Shown in pieces: positions 1-9,379 of a stretch of DNA of 64,000 bases (the first letter of the stretch is position 1; every line of letters begins with the position of its first letter). The translations under genes were made by a program, and so were the position numbers. The stretch is from JANQPD01 sp963715655 (GTDB lineage: Bacteria; Bacteroidota; Bacteroidia; Flavobacteriales; Schleiferiaceae): positions 2,976,001 to 3,040,000 of the forward strand of contig OY970262.1 in assembly GCA_963715655.1 (NCBI GenBank), given 5' to 3'. Below the pieces are notes generated by a model, which was not told the origin of the DNA, ran no database searches, and worked only from the letters and a program-made list of their open reading frames with translations.

Positions 1-1051
1 ATTGAATACCGGGCAAAATAGCATCAATTACGTGTGAACCTTTTAAACTACCCGATGCACACGCACTGCCACCGCTTACGGCAATGCCTTTTAAATCTAA
101 GTTAAAAAGAAACATACTGTTGGCCGGTAAATTTGGAAAGCCAACGCTGAGTATTTTATTAATAGCCATAAATTCCCCTCCACTATTTCCGTTAAAAACT
201 ACGGCAGTTGGTAATCCCTGCAAGGCTTTTTTAAAATAATTTTTTAATTGGCTAAGGTGCGCTCTTTCTTCTTGCGCATTTTCTAAAGTAGCCTGCAAAG
301 CCGCGTGCATACCGGCAATACTTATTATATTTTCAGTGCCTCCTCGTAAATTTCTTTCTTGAGCTCCACCCGTTATATAGCTGCCAATTTTTCTGTTGGA
401 GCGGGCAAACATAAAACCCACGCCTTTTGGGCCATAAAATTTATGTGCCGAAGCACTTAAAAAATCAATGTTTATTTCAGATAAATCAATATCCAAATGC
501 CCCATACTTTGCACCGTATCACTATGAAATAAAGCTCCGTATTTTTTACAAAGTGCACCAGTGGTTTTTAAATCAAGTACATTTCCTACTTCATTATTCA
601 CATGCATTAAGCTCACTAAAGTTGGTTGGCCCTCAGCTAAAAGACGCTCTAAATGCGCTAAACTCACGTTGCCTTTTTCATCCGTATCTACATACGTAAT
701 GTTTATGTTTTGGGTGCGCATAAGCTGTTCCACAGTGTGTAATATAGCGTGGTGCTCTATGCGTGAAGTAATGATTTGTGTAATACCTAAATCTCTAACG
801 GGTAATAATAAAGAGGCATTATCGGCTTCCGTACCACCGGAGGTAAAAATTATTTCACCGGCACTGCAATGCAACACCTTAGCAATATACTTTCTACATT
901 GCTCCACAATACTACGTGATTTTCTCCCGAAACTATGGGTGGAAGATGGATTGCCAAACGGCCCGTTCATAACCTCCAACATAGCTTGCTTAGCTTCCTC
1001 CCGCAAGGGTGTGGTAGCCGCGTAATCTAAATACACCAATTTATTTTCCAT
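1..1051 (-). CDS. Cysteine desulfurase (IscS/NifS family), partial
   Basis: PLP enzyme that takes sulfur from cysteine for Fe-S clusters and tRNA thiolation. Translation of the minus strand from ATG at 1051 opens MENKLVYLDYAATTPLREEA, the typical family start. It continues with the GGTEADN cofactor loop, the SASAHKFYGPKG segment carrying the Schiff-base lysine, a GGAQERNLRGGTEN stretch and the loop VSGGSACASG with the presumed persulfide cysteine. About 350 codons are visible; the C-terminus lies beyond position 1. The start codon overlaps the end of the upstream PLP-enzyme gene by 11 bases, so the two are probably translationally coupled. The plus-strand frames at 427-1025 are shadows of this gene. 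Family assignment is firm; whether it is the housekeeping iscS or a paralogue is not decided. Confidence 0.93.
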   Translation of the reverse strand, partial: MENKLVYLDYAATTPLREEAKQAMLEVMNGPFGNPSSTHSFGRKSRSIVEQCRKYIAKVLHCSAGEIIFTSGGTEADNASLLLPVRDLGITQIITSRIEHHAILHTVEQLMRTQNINITYVDTDEKGNVSLAHLERLLAEGQPTLVSLMHVNNEVGNVLDLKTTGALCKKYGALFHSDTVQSMGHLDIDLSEINIDFLSASAHKFYGPKGVGFMFARSNRKIGSYITGGAQERNLRGGTENIISIAGMHAALQATLENAQEERAHLSQLKNYFKKALQGLPTAVVFNGNSGGEFMAINKILSVGFPNLPANSMFLFNLDLKGIAVSGGSACASGSLKGSHVIDAILPGIQ

Positions 1052-2564
1052 CAAACCAACCGCTAACTACGGTATCATCCGTTATGGTAAAATTCTTATG
1101 TGCATAATCGTTGCTTTTGGCTATTTGCTGATAATCCTGCGCGTATTGATCCGCATTTTTTGAAACATCCTCAATGGCGTTGCAAATGAGCTCCAATTCC
1201 ATACTTGTCATAGTAGGATGCAGAGACAAACGCACCCAACCCGGTTTAAAGGTAGCATCGCCCTCATTAATCATTTGCGTTACACGATTACTTTGCTCCT
1301 GACTAACCTCTAATAAATAATGGCCGTAAGTACCGGCACAGCTGCATCCACCTCTAGTTTGTATTCCGTATCTATCATTTAGCAAGCGCACAAATAAGTT
1401 GTATTGCAGCGTGGTATGGTAAAAAGAAATTGCACCTAATCGAGTCTTTAGGTTTGGAGCCAAAATGTTAATGTCTTTTACACTTTCCAAGCGATTAAAA
1501 ACATAGGCTACCATTTCTTTTTCTCGCTCATGAATTTTTTTCGTATCCATTTGCTCTTTCAAACCGATAGCCATAGCGGCTTTAATAGTTTGTAAAAAAC
1601 CAGGTGTGCCACCATCTTCACGCGTTTCTATATCTTCAAAATACTCGTGCTTGCCCCAAGGATTTGTCCAAGTTACCGTTCCTCCGCCCGGCATATCTGG
1701 CACTTTGTTGGAGTATAATTTTTTATTGAAAATTAAAATTCCGGGGGTACCGGGGCCGCCTAAAAATTTATGTGGCGAAAAGAAAATCGCGTCAAGTGCT
1801 TCATCCTCCTTTTCGGGATGCATATCAATATCTACATACGGTCCGCTACAAGCAAAATCTACAAAACACAAACCACCTTTGGCGTGCACCATTTTGGCCA
1901 CTTCATGATAAGGCGTAAACACACCCGTAACGTTGCTGCAAGAAGTTATGGAAGCAATTTTAATCTTTCTATTGGCATATTGATCAAGCAATTCAGCAAA
2001 ATTATTTAAATCCATTTCACCGTTCTCATCCGCATCAATTACCACTACTTCTGCCAAGGTTTCTAGCCAACTGGTTTGGTTGCTATGGTGCTCCATGTGA
2101 CTTACAAAAACCACCGGACGATCTTCTGGAGCAGGCTTCCACATGTGCGTAAATTGCTCTGGAAGTTTAAGTCCCATCATACGTTGTAATTTCACCACCG
2201 CACCTGTCATTCCGGTACCGGTAGGAATTAAAACATCGTTTGAACCTGCATTAACATGTTTCTTTATAATGTGCTTTGCCTTTTCATACCCCTTCGTCAT
2301 TAACGCTCCGGTATAAGAAGTTTCTGTGTGCGTATTGGCTACAAATGGACCAATTGCCGCTTTCAGTTTTTCCTCTATTGGGCCGTACAAACGTCCGCTG
2401 GCAATCCAATCAGCATATATAATTTTACGCTCTCCGTAAGGCCCTACAAAATGCTCATCATCTCCTATTATATGCGGCCTAAATTGCTGAAAATGTGTTT
2501 CCAACGCTTCCGCTGAAAATTGTTCCGAATCTTTTTCTAACTGCTCTACTTTTATATTATCCAT
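1041..2564 (-). CDS. Aminotransferase class V-fold PLP enzyme (desulfurase-like)
   Basis: 507-residue fold-type I PLP protein, longer than IscS-type desulfurases (about 380-400). Visible signs are an N-terminal YADWIASGRLYGPIE segment, a HTETSYTG motif, VSHMEHHSN, VDFACSGPYVD (PLP-pyridine aspartate region) and FSPHKFLGGPGTPG with the likely Schiff-base lysine. Near residue 400 it has TRGGCSCAGTYGH, with two cysteines where desulfurases carry the catalytic loop. This places it among cysteine-desulfurase-like class V enzymes, but the substrate cannot be read from the sequence. It overlaps glmM by 8 bases upstream and the desulfurase by 11 bases downstream, so the three form one minus-strand transcription unit. 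It could serve sulfur transfer for a dedicated cofactor; that is inference. Confidence 0.85.
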   Translation of the reverse strand: MDNIKVEQLEKDSEQFSAEALETHFQQFRPHIIGDDEHFVGPYGERKIIYADWIASGRLYGPIEEKLKAAIGPFVANTHTETSYTGALMTKGYEKAKHIIKKHVNAGSNDVLIPTGTGMTGAVVKLQRMMGLKLPEQFTHMWKPAPEDRPVVFVSHMEHHSNQTSWLETLAEVVVIDADENGEMDLNNFAELLDQYANRKIKIASITSCSNVTGVFTPYHEVAKMVHAKGGLCFVDFACSGPYVDIDMHPEKEDEALDAIFFSPHKFLGGPGTPGILIFNKKLYSNKVPDMPGGGTVTWTNPWGKHEYFEDIETREDGGTPGFLQTIKAAMAIGLKEQMDTKKIHEREKEMVAYVFNRLESVKDINILAPNLKTRLGAISFYHTTLQYNLFVRLLNDRYGIQTRGGCSCAGTYGHYLLEVSQEQSNRVTQMINEGDATFKPGWVRLSLHPTMTSMELELICNAIEDVSKNADQYAQDYQQIAKSNDYAHKNFTITDDTVVSGWFDGK

Positions 2565-3948
2565 GCGCCATCTCTTTCATTTCATTAACAAAACTCTCCC
2601 CTAACTCCGTTGCCCTTTCCTGCGATTTCGCTTCCGTATATACACGTATAATCGGTTCGGTGTTAGACTTTCGTAAATGTACCCATTCGTTTTCAAAATC
2701 AATTTTTACTCCATCAATTGTACTTATTTGTTCATGTGCGTATTTCTTTTCCACTGCTTGCAATAGTCCATCTACATCCATTCCGGGCTGCAATTGAATT
2801 TTATTTTTAGCCATATAATAAGCCGGGTATTCTGCTCTCAATTCACTCATGGTTTTACCGCAAGTTGCCAAGTGTGATAGTACCAAAGCTATCCCTACCA
2901 ATGAATCTCTACCATAGTGTAAATCGGGTAGAATAATTCCACCGTTACCCTCACCACCTAATAAGGCGTTGGTTTCCTTCATTTTTACCACCACATTTAC
3001 TTCACCCACGGCAGCGGCATTATACTCCACTCCTTTTTGAGTAGCCATATCGCGCAAAGCCCTACTACTGCTTAAGTTACTTACTAAATTTCCTTTTTTA
3101 TGCTCTAGCAGATAATCAGCACAAATAACCAAGGTATATTCTTCGCCAAACATTTCTCCGTTTTCATCAATCAGCGCAAGTCTATCTACATCAGGATCTA
3201 CCACTAAACCTACATCACACTTTTTATCGCGCATTAGCGACATAATATCCCCTAAATGTTCTTTTAAAGGTTCCGGATTATGTGGAAATTGTCCGTTTGG
3301 TTCGCAGTATAAAAGTTCGGTTTGCGTTACGCCCAATCTTTTTAACAAGGGCGGAATAGAAATACCACCGGTTGAGTTTACCGCATCTAAAGCTACTTTT
3401 AAATTTGCCTTTTTTATCGCTTCTACATTAATGTAAGGAAGTTTTAAAATAGCATCAATGTGCTTTTCTATCAAGTCAGTTTTTTCAGAAACCGTTCCTA
3501 AATCCTGCACTTCGGCAAACGTATAATCATCTGCTTCGGTCATTTCTAAAATACGTTTACCATCGGCTCCGTTTAAAAACTCCCCTTTTTCATTTAGTAG
3601 CTTTAAAGCATTCCATTGCACGGGATTGTGCGATGCGGTAAGAATAATTCCACCATCGGCTTTTTCAAAAACCACCGCCATTTCCACCGTTGGCGTAGTG
3701 CTTAGTCCGGCATCAATTACATCTATACCCAAACCCACCAATGTGTTTTGCACCAACGCTTGCACCATAGCGCCTGATGGACGCGCATCACGACCAATCA
3801 CCACTTTTAATTTATTTTTTCCACTGTGCTGCTTCAACCACATACCGTAAGCAGCGGCAAATTTCACCGCATCAATAGGTGTTAAATTATCGCCTGTGGT
3901 TCCTCCAATGGTTCCTCTTATACCTGATATCGACTTGATTAAGGTCAT
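2557..3948 (-). CDS. glmM: Phosphoglucosamine mutase / phosphohexomutase
   Basis: Alpha-D-phosphohexomutase, probably converting glucosamine-6-P to glucosamine-1-P for UDP-GlcNAc and hence peptidoglycan; cytoplasmic. All four signatures are present in 463 residues: TASHNP with the phosphoserine (about residues 104-109), metal loop DPDVDRLA (251-258), sugar loop GGEGNGG (331-337) and phosphate loop RKSNTEPIIR (426-435). Length fits the family. The N-terminus SISGIRGTIGG is the usual first motif, supporting the ATG at 3948. It heads the minus-strand unit with the two PLP enzymes and is divergent from the TPR gene at 4114. Bacteroidota homologues of this type are usually called GlmM, but phosphomannomutase activity cannot be excluded. 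Confidence 0.88.
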   Translation of the reverse strand: MTLIKSISGIRGTIGGTTGDNLTPIDAVKFAAAYGMWLKQHSGKNKLKVVIGRDARPSGAMVQALVQNTLVGLGIDVIDAGLSTTPTVEMAVVFEKADGGIILTASHNPVQWNALKLLNEKGEFLNGADGKRILEMTEADDYTFAEVQDLGTVSEKTDLIEKHIDAILKLPYINVEAIKKANLKVALDAVNSTGGISIPPLLKRLGVTQTELLYCEPNGQFPHNPEPLKEHLGDIMSLMRDKKCDVGLVVDPDVDRLALIDENGEMFGEEYTLVICADYLLEHKKGNLVSNLSSSRALRDMATQKGVEYNAAAVGEVNVVVKMKETNALLGGEGNGGIILPDLHYGRDSLVGIALVLSHLATCGKTMSELRAEYPAYYMAKNKIQLQPGMDVDGLLQAVEKKYAHEQISTIDGVKIDFENEWVHLRKSNTEPIIRVYTEAKSQERATELGESFVNEMKEMAHG

Positions 3949-4065
3949 TTTTATTATAAATTAATGGTTAAACGCCCGCTGTTGGCGCGAAGATAATAAA
4001 TGAACAAGGCAATAGAAGCTTTGCGAAATTGTTAATTAAAATGTGAATAATGGAAGACCTCCATT

Positions 4066-4073
4066 TACCTTTG
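4066..4073 (+). promoter_or_regulatory. Bacteroidota-type -7 element (TACCTTTG)
   Basis: TACCTTTG matches the Bacteroidota consensus TAnnTTTG 41 bases before the ATG of the TPR gene, in the 165-base divergent gap with glmM. No clear TTTG -33 box sits at the expected spacing, so this is suggestive only. Confidence 0.4.
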
Positions 4074-4113
4074 CACGGCAAGTATTTTTACTTTTAAGGA
4101 AACAAACAAGCCT

Positions 4114-5520
4114 ATGTTTGAAGATGATGATGATTTCTTAGACCTTTCTACATTACTAAGCCGATACGAGCAAATGCAACACGCTGATGCTGTGTATTTT
4201 TTTGATGTAGATGAGTTTGAAGCGCTTTCTGACCACTTTTACCTCAGCGGTAAAACTAAAAAAGCACTTGAAGTAGTAAACATTGCTTTGGGTCAGCACC
4301 CGGAGGTGCCAAGTTTTTTTATGAGACGGGCGCAAATTTTTACTTCAAGCAATAGAATAAAAGAAGCTTACGCAGAATTACAAAAAGTAGAAGCTTTAGA
4401 ACCTGAAAGTTTTGACCTATTTATGGCTAGAGCCGCTTTGGCAAGTAAGCAAGAGCAGCACAATAAAGCCATAAGCCTGTATAAAAAAGCGCTTCCCTTT
4501 GCCGAGTATGAGGATGAAGTTTGGCCCATGATTGCTTTGGAGTATCAAGCGATGGGTGATTTTAAAAATGCTTTAAAATATTTAAAACTTACGCTAGAAG
4601 ATAATCCGGAAGATGAAATTGCCATTTACAACATTGCTTTGTGTTTTGATTTATTGGGCGCAGTAGAAGCCGGTATTGAATATTTTAAAAATTTAATTGA
4701 AGATGATCCTTATAATGAATTGGCTTGGTATCATTTAGGCTTGCTACACGGCAAGCAAGATGAGTTTGACGAAGCCTTTCGCGCGTTTGATTTTTCCATT
4801 GTAATTGATGATTATTTTACCGCTGCCTTTTATGAAAAAGCACGTTTGCTAGAGCGAACTTTTCGTTACCAAGAAGCAGCCGAAACTTATTTAGCAACCT
4901 TTGAAACGGATGGCCCAACGGGTTTTACTTATTATAAAATAGGCTTATGTTATTTACAACTGCATAAAGATGGTAAAGCTTTAAATTACTTTACAAAAGC
5001 GGTGCATGAAGATGAGGATTTGGACGAAGCCTTTTTTGAATTAGCCCTTTTGTACGATGATTTGAATCAACATACAGAAGCGGTGTATAATATAAATAAA
5101 GCGCTAGAGGCTGATGATGAAAACGTAGAATATCAGTACGTAAGTGCAAAAATTCATAAGCGTGCAGGATTATTAGATGAAGCCGAGCATATTTACGCAA
5201 CGTTGCTTGACGAACAAGCGGCTGATTTAACCACCGAAGTATTTATGGACTATGCCGAATTACTTTTTGACTTATGTCAATTTGAAAACGGTATGCAAGC
5301 GTTATATAAAGGCGTGGAATTAAACCCTAAGGAGGATAAATTACTGTACCGCATTTCCGGTTATCTTTTTACGCTAAACGAGGAAGATGAAGGCGTTATT
5401 TATTTTAAAAAGGCACTGAAAATCAACTCGGAAGGGATTCATTATTTCTTTGAGCTATTCCCAAAATTGAAAAACAACGAATATATCCGTGCAGCTTTAG
5501 TAGCAAAGCGCAGAAAGTAG
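4114..5520 (+). CDS. Tetratricopeptide repeat protein
   Basis: 468-residue soluble protein made almost entirely of TPR helices. There is an acidic N-terminus (MFEDDDDFLDLSTLL) and then about ten 34-residue units. Clear ones are KALEVVNIALGQHPEVPSFF, NALKYLKLTLEDNPEDEIAI and KALNYFTKAVHEDEDLDEAF, with the Trp/Leu-Gly-Tyr-Ala-Pro spacing typical of TPRs. There is no signal peptide or membrane segment, so it should be a cytoplasmic protein-protein interaction scaffold. It starts a plus-strand run of closely spaced genes (DUF368 40 bases downstream, then aroE, DUF349, uvrB). The partner is unknown. Confidence 0.85.
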   Translation: MFEDDDDFLDLSTLLSRYEQMQHADAVYFFDVDEFEALSDHFYLSGKTKKALEVVNIALGQHPEVPSFFMRRAQIFTSSNRIKEAYAELQKVEALEPESFDLFMARAALASKQEQHNKAISLYKKALPFAEYEDEVWPMIALEYQAMGDFKNALKYLKLTLEDNPEDEIAIYNIALCFDLLGAVEAGIEYFKNLIEDDPYNELAWYHLGLLHGKQDEFDEAFRAFDFSIVIDDYFTAAFYEKARLLERTFRYQEAAETYLATFETDGPTGFTYYKIGLCYLQLHKDGKALNYFTKAVHEDEDLDEAFFELALLYDDLNQHTEAVYNINKALEADDENVEYQYVSAKIHKRAGLLDEAEHIYATLLDEQAADLTTEVFMDYAELLFDLCQFENGMQALYKGVELNPKEDKLLYRISGYLFTLNEEDEGVIYFKKALKINSEGIHYFFELFPKLKNNEYIRAALVAKRRK

Positions 5521-5559
5521 CGTTGATTTTATTTTCTTTGCGGCAAATTAAAACAACCG

Positions 5560-6504
5560 ATGTCGCAAATTTCATTAGTTTTTAAAGGTATGGCCATGGG
5601 TATGGCAGAAGTTGTACCCGGTGTATCTGGCGGTACCATTGCGTTTATTACTGGTATTTACGAGCGGTTAATCTTTGCCATTAAATCAGTAGATGCAGAA
5701 CTTTTTAAGCTTTTAAGTAAAGGAAAAATTAAAGCTGCTTGGGAAAAAATAGACGGCACTTTTTTAACCTTCCTTTTAGGCGGCATGTTTGTAGGCATTG
5801 TAATTGGCGTTTTTGCCATTAGCTGGCTTTTAGAAAATGAACCGATTGGCGTTTGGAGCTTCTTCTTCGGGTTAATTTTAGCCAGTTGTTTTGTAATTGG
5901 TAAAGACATTAAAGTGTTTAACATACTTAATGTAGCCGCACTTTTAATAGGAGCAGCTTTAGTATATTACGTTACCATAGCGGTGCCAAGCTCTGGTAAT
6001 ACCGCACTTTGGTTTGTTTTTGTATGTGGAGCCGTAGCCATTTCAGCGCTTTTATTACCCGGCCTTTCCGGTAGTTTTATATTACTCCTTTTAGGCATGT
6101 ACACCTACATTTTACCAAAAATTAAAGATGTTTTAAGTGGCGATTTAAGTGGCTTATCGGTGCTCATAACCTTTGCATTAGGTTGCCTTACGGGATTGTT
6201 AACCTTCTCGCGCGTACTAACATGGGCTTTCAAAAATTTTGAAAAACTAACCCTTGCTTTCCTTACGGGACTTATGATTGGCTCCTTAAACAAGGTGTGG
6301 CCATGGCAACAAGTATTGGCTACCAGAGAAAATAGCAAAGGAGAAGAAACCGTGGCGTTTACCAAAAGTATTTTACCGAGCACCTTTGCTGATTTAGATA
6401 CCAACTTTTTATACGGTACTGATCCACAAATTGCCATTGCTATCATCTGTATGGTGGGTGGCTTTGCATTAGTGTTGGGTTTGTCTTACTTCGGAAAAAA
6501 ATAA
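5560..6504 (+). CDS. DUF368 membrane protein, candidate undecaprenyl-phosphate transporter (PopT-like)
   Basis: 314-residue polytopic membrane protein. The conserved DUF368 start is visible (GMAMGMAEVVPGVSGGTIAF), as is a second half with a related segment (LLLPGLSGSFILLLLGMYTYI). This matches the two inverted PG(V/L)SG re-entrant-like motifs of the family, with roughly eight to ten hydrophobic spans. Members of DUF368 (PopT) have been reported as polyprenyl-phosphate translocases that recycle the lipid carrier of envelope polymers. That role here is by family, not by direct evidence. It lies between the TPR gene and aroE, with 3 bases before the aroE start, suggesting co-transcription. Confidence 0.88.
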   Translation: MSQISLVFKGMAMGMAEVVPGVSGGTIAFITGIYERLIFAIKSVDAELFKLLSKGKIKAAWEKIDGTFLTFLLGGMFVGIVIGVFAISWLLENEPIGVWSFFFGLILASCFVIGKDIKVFNILNVAALLIGAALVYYVTIAVPSSGNTALWFVFVCGAVAISALLLPGLSGSFILLLLGMYTYILPKIKDVLSGDLSGLSVLITFALGCLTGLLTFSRVLTWAFKNFEKLTLAFLTGLMIGSLNKVWPWQQVLATRENSKGEETVAFTKSILPSTFADLDTNFLYGTDPQIAIAIICMVGGFALVLGLSYFGKK

Positions 6505-6507
6505 AGC

Positions 6508-7230
6508 GTGGCAGAATTCGGACTCATAGGAAAATCTTTAGGACATAGTTTTAGTAAGACTTATTTCACCGAGAAATTTAAGACTGAAAAACTGCCGTTT
6601 ACCTATGAAAATTTTGAATTAGAAAAAGCAGGCGACATTGGCTACATTTTAGATAAAAATCCTGAAATGAAAGGGTTTAATGTTACGTCTCCTTATAAAT
6701 TAGACATCCTTCCCTTTTTAGATTCCGTATCTGACGAAGCCGAAAAAGTAGGCGCTGTAAACACCGTGAAAATTTCAGGGAGAAAATTAATTGGCTATAA
6801 TACAGATGTATATGGTTTTGTAAACAGCATTAGGCATTTACTAAATAATAGAAAACAAGCCTTAATTTTAGGCACAGGAGGCGCTGCCAAAGCCGTAAGT
6901 GTAGGATTAAAAGAATTGAACATTCCGTATAAAATGGTAAGCCGCACACCGGGCAAAGGTTTAATTTCTTATGCACATGCTTCGGAGTGGTTAGAGGCGT
7001 TTCAAATTGTGATAAATGCTACACCCGTGGGCACTTTTCCTAAGGTAGATGAAAAGCCTCCCCTATCACTTGAACGAATGACAGAAAATCATTTAATTTA
7101 TGATTTGATTTACAACCCAGAAGAAACCGCTTTTTTAAAGGAAGCGCACACCCGAAAAGGAGTGTATAAAAACGGAATGGAAATGTTAATACTTCAAGCC
7201 GAACGTGCTTGGAAAATTTGGACCATCTAA
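6508..7230 (+). CDS. aroE: Shikimate dehydrogenase
   Basis: NADP-dependent reduction of 3-dehydroshikimate to shikimate in aromatic amino-acid synthesis. The start is GTG at 6508 (MAEFGLIGKSLGHSFSKTYF), 3 bases after the DUF368 stop; no ATG fits the family N-terminus. Seen are the substrate motif GHSFSK, FNVTSPYK with the catalytic lysine, GAVNTVK, YNTDVYGF with the catalytic aspartate, and the nucleotide loop LGTGGAAKAV. The 240 residues are slightly short against about 270 for E. coli AroE, as is common in Bacteroidota. The NRT NADP-phosphate motif is replaced by VSRTPGKG. Confidence 0.93.
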   Translation: MAEFGLIGKSLGHSFSKTYFTEKFKTEKLPFTYENFELEKAGDIGYILDKNPEMKGFNVTSPYKLDILPFLDSVSDEAEKVGAVNTVKISGRKLIGYNTDVYGFVNSIRHLLNNRKQALILGTGGAAKAVSVGLKELNIPYKMVSRTPGKGLISYAHASEWLEAFQIVINATPVGTFPKVDEKPPLSLERMTENHLIYDLIYNPEETAFLKEAHTRKGVYKNGMEMLILQAERAWKIWTI

Positions 7231-7247
7231 CAGTAAAAACTGTAGTT

Positions 7248-9317
7248 ATGAGCGACTTAGAGAACAAAGATTTAACCGAAAGCACAAACAACGAAGCGCC
7301 ATTAGCAGCAAGCCAAGCTTCGGAAGCGCAAGCAAATACTCCCGAAAAGGAGGAAAAAGTAGCCGAAGAAAAAACGGTTGAAAACGAAGCACCAACGCAA
7401 GAAAAAGAGCAAAACACGCTAACGGAAGAAGCAATAATTGCAGAGCACGCTGCGCCAAGCGATGAAGAATTGGAAGCGGAAGATACGCATGAGGACGAAG
7501 TTAGTAGTGATGAAGAAGCAACAGAAGTTGAGTTTAGCAACGAACCTTTAGAGTTACCCGACTATAGTAGTTACTCTGTAGAAAAACTGATTGAAGAAGC
7601 TAAAAAATTGCTTTCAGAGCAACCCATTCAACAGTTAAAAAATCATTTTGACGAGATTCGTAAGCAGGCACTTGGCCAATTAAATGACGAGCGTAAAGCT
7701 AAGCTTGCAGAATTTATAGAGCAAGGTGGTGTGGAAATGGATTTTCAATATATACAACCCTTACGTGAGGAATTTAGAAACGTATATGGTGTGTATCGCT
7801 CTAAGCGAAAAAACCATTATGCCAATTTAGAAGCGCAGCTTAAGGAAAATTTGACGATTAAAAATGCGCTGATTGACAAGCTTAAAGATATGGTTACCAA
7901 GGATGAATCTATTGGCACAACCTATAAAGAGTTTAATGATGTACAGCAAGAATGGCGTCAAACTGGGCCTGTGCCGCGCAATGAGTCCGATGATTTATGG
8001 CGTAACTACCACCACCATGTAGATAATTTTTACGAGTACATAAAAATCAATAAGGAGCTTAGAGACCTTGATTTTAAGAAAAACCATGAAGCCAAAGAAG
8101 CATTGGTTGGTAAAGCCGAAGCATTACTAGAAATGGAAAGCTTGCGCGAAGCGTTTAGCCGACTACAAAATTTGCATAAAAAATGGAAGTTTATTGGGCC
8201 GGTAGAGCGTGAAGATCGCGAACCTTTATGGGAGCGTTTTCAAGAAGCAACCAAAAAATTACACGAAAAGCGCGATGCTTATTTTGAAGAGCAGCGCGCC
8301 AAAGCCAACGTGCTAATTGAAGATAAAAAAGCATTGGTAAAAGAAATTGCTGAATTTCCGCTTAACAAAATAAAAAACCACAAACAGTGGCAAGCCGCTA
8401 TAAAAGGTGTGGAAGCTATCCGCCAAGCATTTGTAAATATTGGCCGATTAAACCATCCGGAAAACGATAGCGTGTGGGGAGATTTCAGAGAAGTATTAAA
8501 AAACTTTAACCACCATAAAAACAGTTTTTACAAAGAGCAAAAGCAGGAATTTCAAGATAACCTAGATAAGAAAAATGCGCTTTTAGCTAAGGCGGAGGAG
8601 TTGAAGGATTCTGAAGATTGGGCGGAAGCAACAAACGTATTTAAGCGTATTCAGGCAGATTGGAAAAAAATTGGCCACGTACCACGTTCAGAAAGTGATA
8701 AAATTTGGAAGAAATTTAGAGCAGCTTGTAATCATTTCTTTGAGCGCCTAAGTGCTAAAAATAAAGAGCAAGATGCTGCCTTTGAAGGCAACTTAAAACA
8801 AAAGCAAGAAATACTAGAGCAGCTCAATACATTTGAAGTAAAAGGCGATCAAAAAGAAACGGTAAAAGCCTTGAAAGGTTATATAAACCAATGGAAAAAA
8901 GTGGGTAAAGTGCCGCGTTCTAACATGGGCATTGATCAAGAGTTTAACAAAGCGCTTGACGATAAATTTAAGGCCATTGATATGGATCGTAAAGAGTCGC
9001 AGCGCATTCGTTTTGAAAACCGTATGGAAACATTAACGGGGTCTGACCAAGATGATAGTGGCTTGCGCAGAGAACGTTCTAACCTGTATCAGCAGAAAGA
9101 AGAGGCGGAGAAAGAACTAAATCAGTTGGAAAACAACATGGGCTTTTTCAGCAGTAGTAAAGAGAACAATCCTTTGCTTAAAGAAGCAGAAAAGAACATT
9201 CAGCGTCAGCGCGATTTTATTGCTGAGATAGCGGATAAAGTTAAAATGCTGAACATAAAAATTAGAGCAATAAACAAAGTGGAGGAAGAAGAAAGCCCTA
9301 AAGAGGAAGCTTCTTAA
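7248..9317 (+). CDS. DUF349 repeat protein with acidic N-terminal tail
   Basis: 689 residues from ATG 7248; a TTG at 7209 inside aroE is an alternative but less likely. The first about 110 residues are Glu/Ala/Thr-rich and probably disordered (for example EKEEKVAEEKTVENEAPTQE). The rest contains five DUF349-type helical repeats with the hallmark W..xGxVPR: EWRQTGPVPRNES, KWKFIGPVERED, a degenerate FVNIGRLNHPEN, DWKKIGHVPRSES and QWKKVGKVPRSN. A coiled coil near the C-terminus (NLYQQKEEAEKELNQLENN) is clear. The protein should be soluble. Biochemical function of DUF349 is not established. It is followed 62 bases later by uvrB. Confidence 0.85.
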   Translation: MSDLENKDLTESTNNEAPLAASQASEAQANTPEKEEKVAEEKTVENEAPTQEKEQNTLTEEAIIAEHAAPSDEELEAEDTHEDEVSSDEEATEVEFSNEPLELPDYSSYSVEKLIEEAKKLLSEQPIQQLKNHFDEIRKQALGQLNDERKAKLAEFIEQGGVEMDFQYIQPLREEFRNVYGVYRSKRKNHYANLEAQLKENLTIKNALIDKLKDMVTKDESIGTTYKEFNDVQQEWRQTGPVPRNESDDLWRNYHHHVDNFYEYIKINKELRDLDFKKNHEAKEALVGKAEALLEMESLREAFSRLQNLHKKWKFIGPVEREDREPLWERFQEATKKLHEKRDAYFEEQRAKANVLIEDKKALVKEIAEFPLNKIKNHKQWQAAIKGVEAIRQAFVNIGRLNHPENDSVWGDFREVLKNFNHHKNSFYKEQKQEFQDNLDKKNALLAKAEELKDSEDWAEATNVFKRIQADWKKIGHVPRSESDKIWKKFRAACNHFFERLSAKNKEQDAAFEGNLKQKQEILEQLNTFEVKGDQKETVKALKGYINQWKKVGKVPRSNMGIDQEFNKALDDKFKAIDMDRKESQRIRFENRMETLTGSDQDDSGLRRERSNLYQQKEEAEKELNQLENNMGFFSSSKENNPLLKEAEKNIQRQRDFIAEIADKVKMLNIKIRAINKVEEEESPKEEAS

Positions 9318-9379
9318 ATCTTTAAAAAACAATTGCGCTGAATTAAACTTTGCCTGTGCAGAAACGTATTTTTGCATTT

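Noticed and set aside
427..1025. Two plus-strand open frames (90 and 154 codons)
   Set aside because: They lie opposite a full-length cysteine desulfurase with all family motifs and have no protein-like composition.
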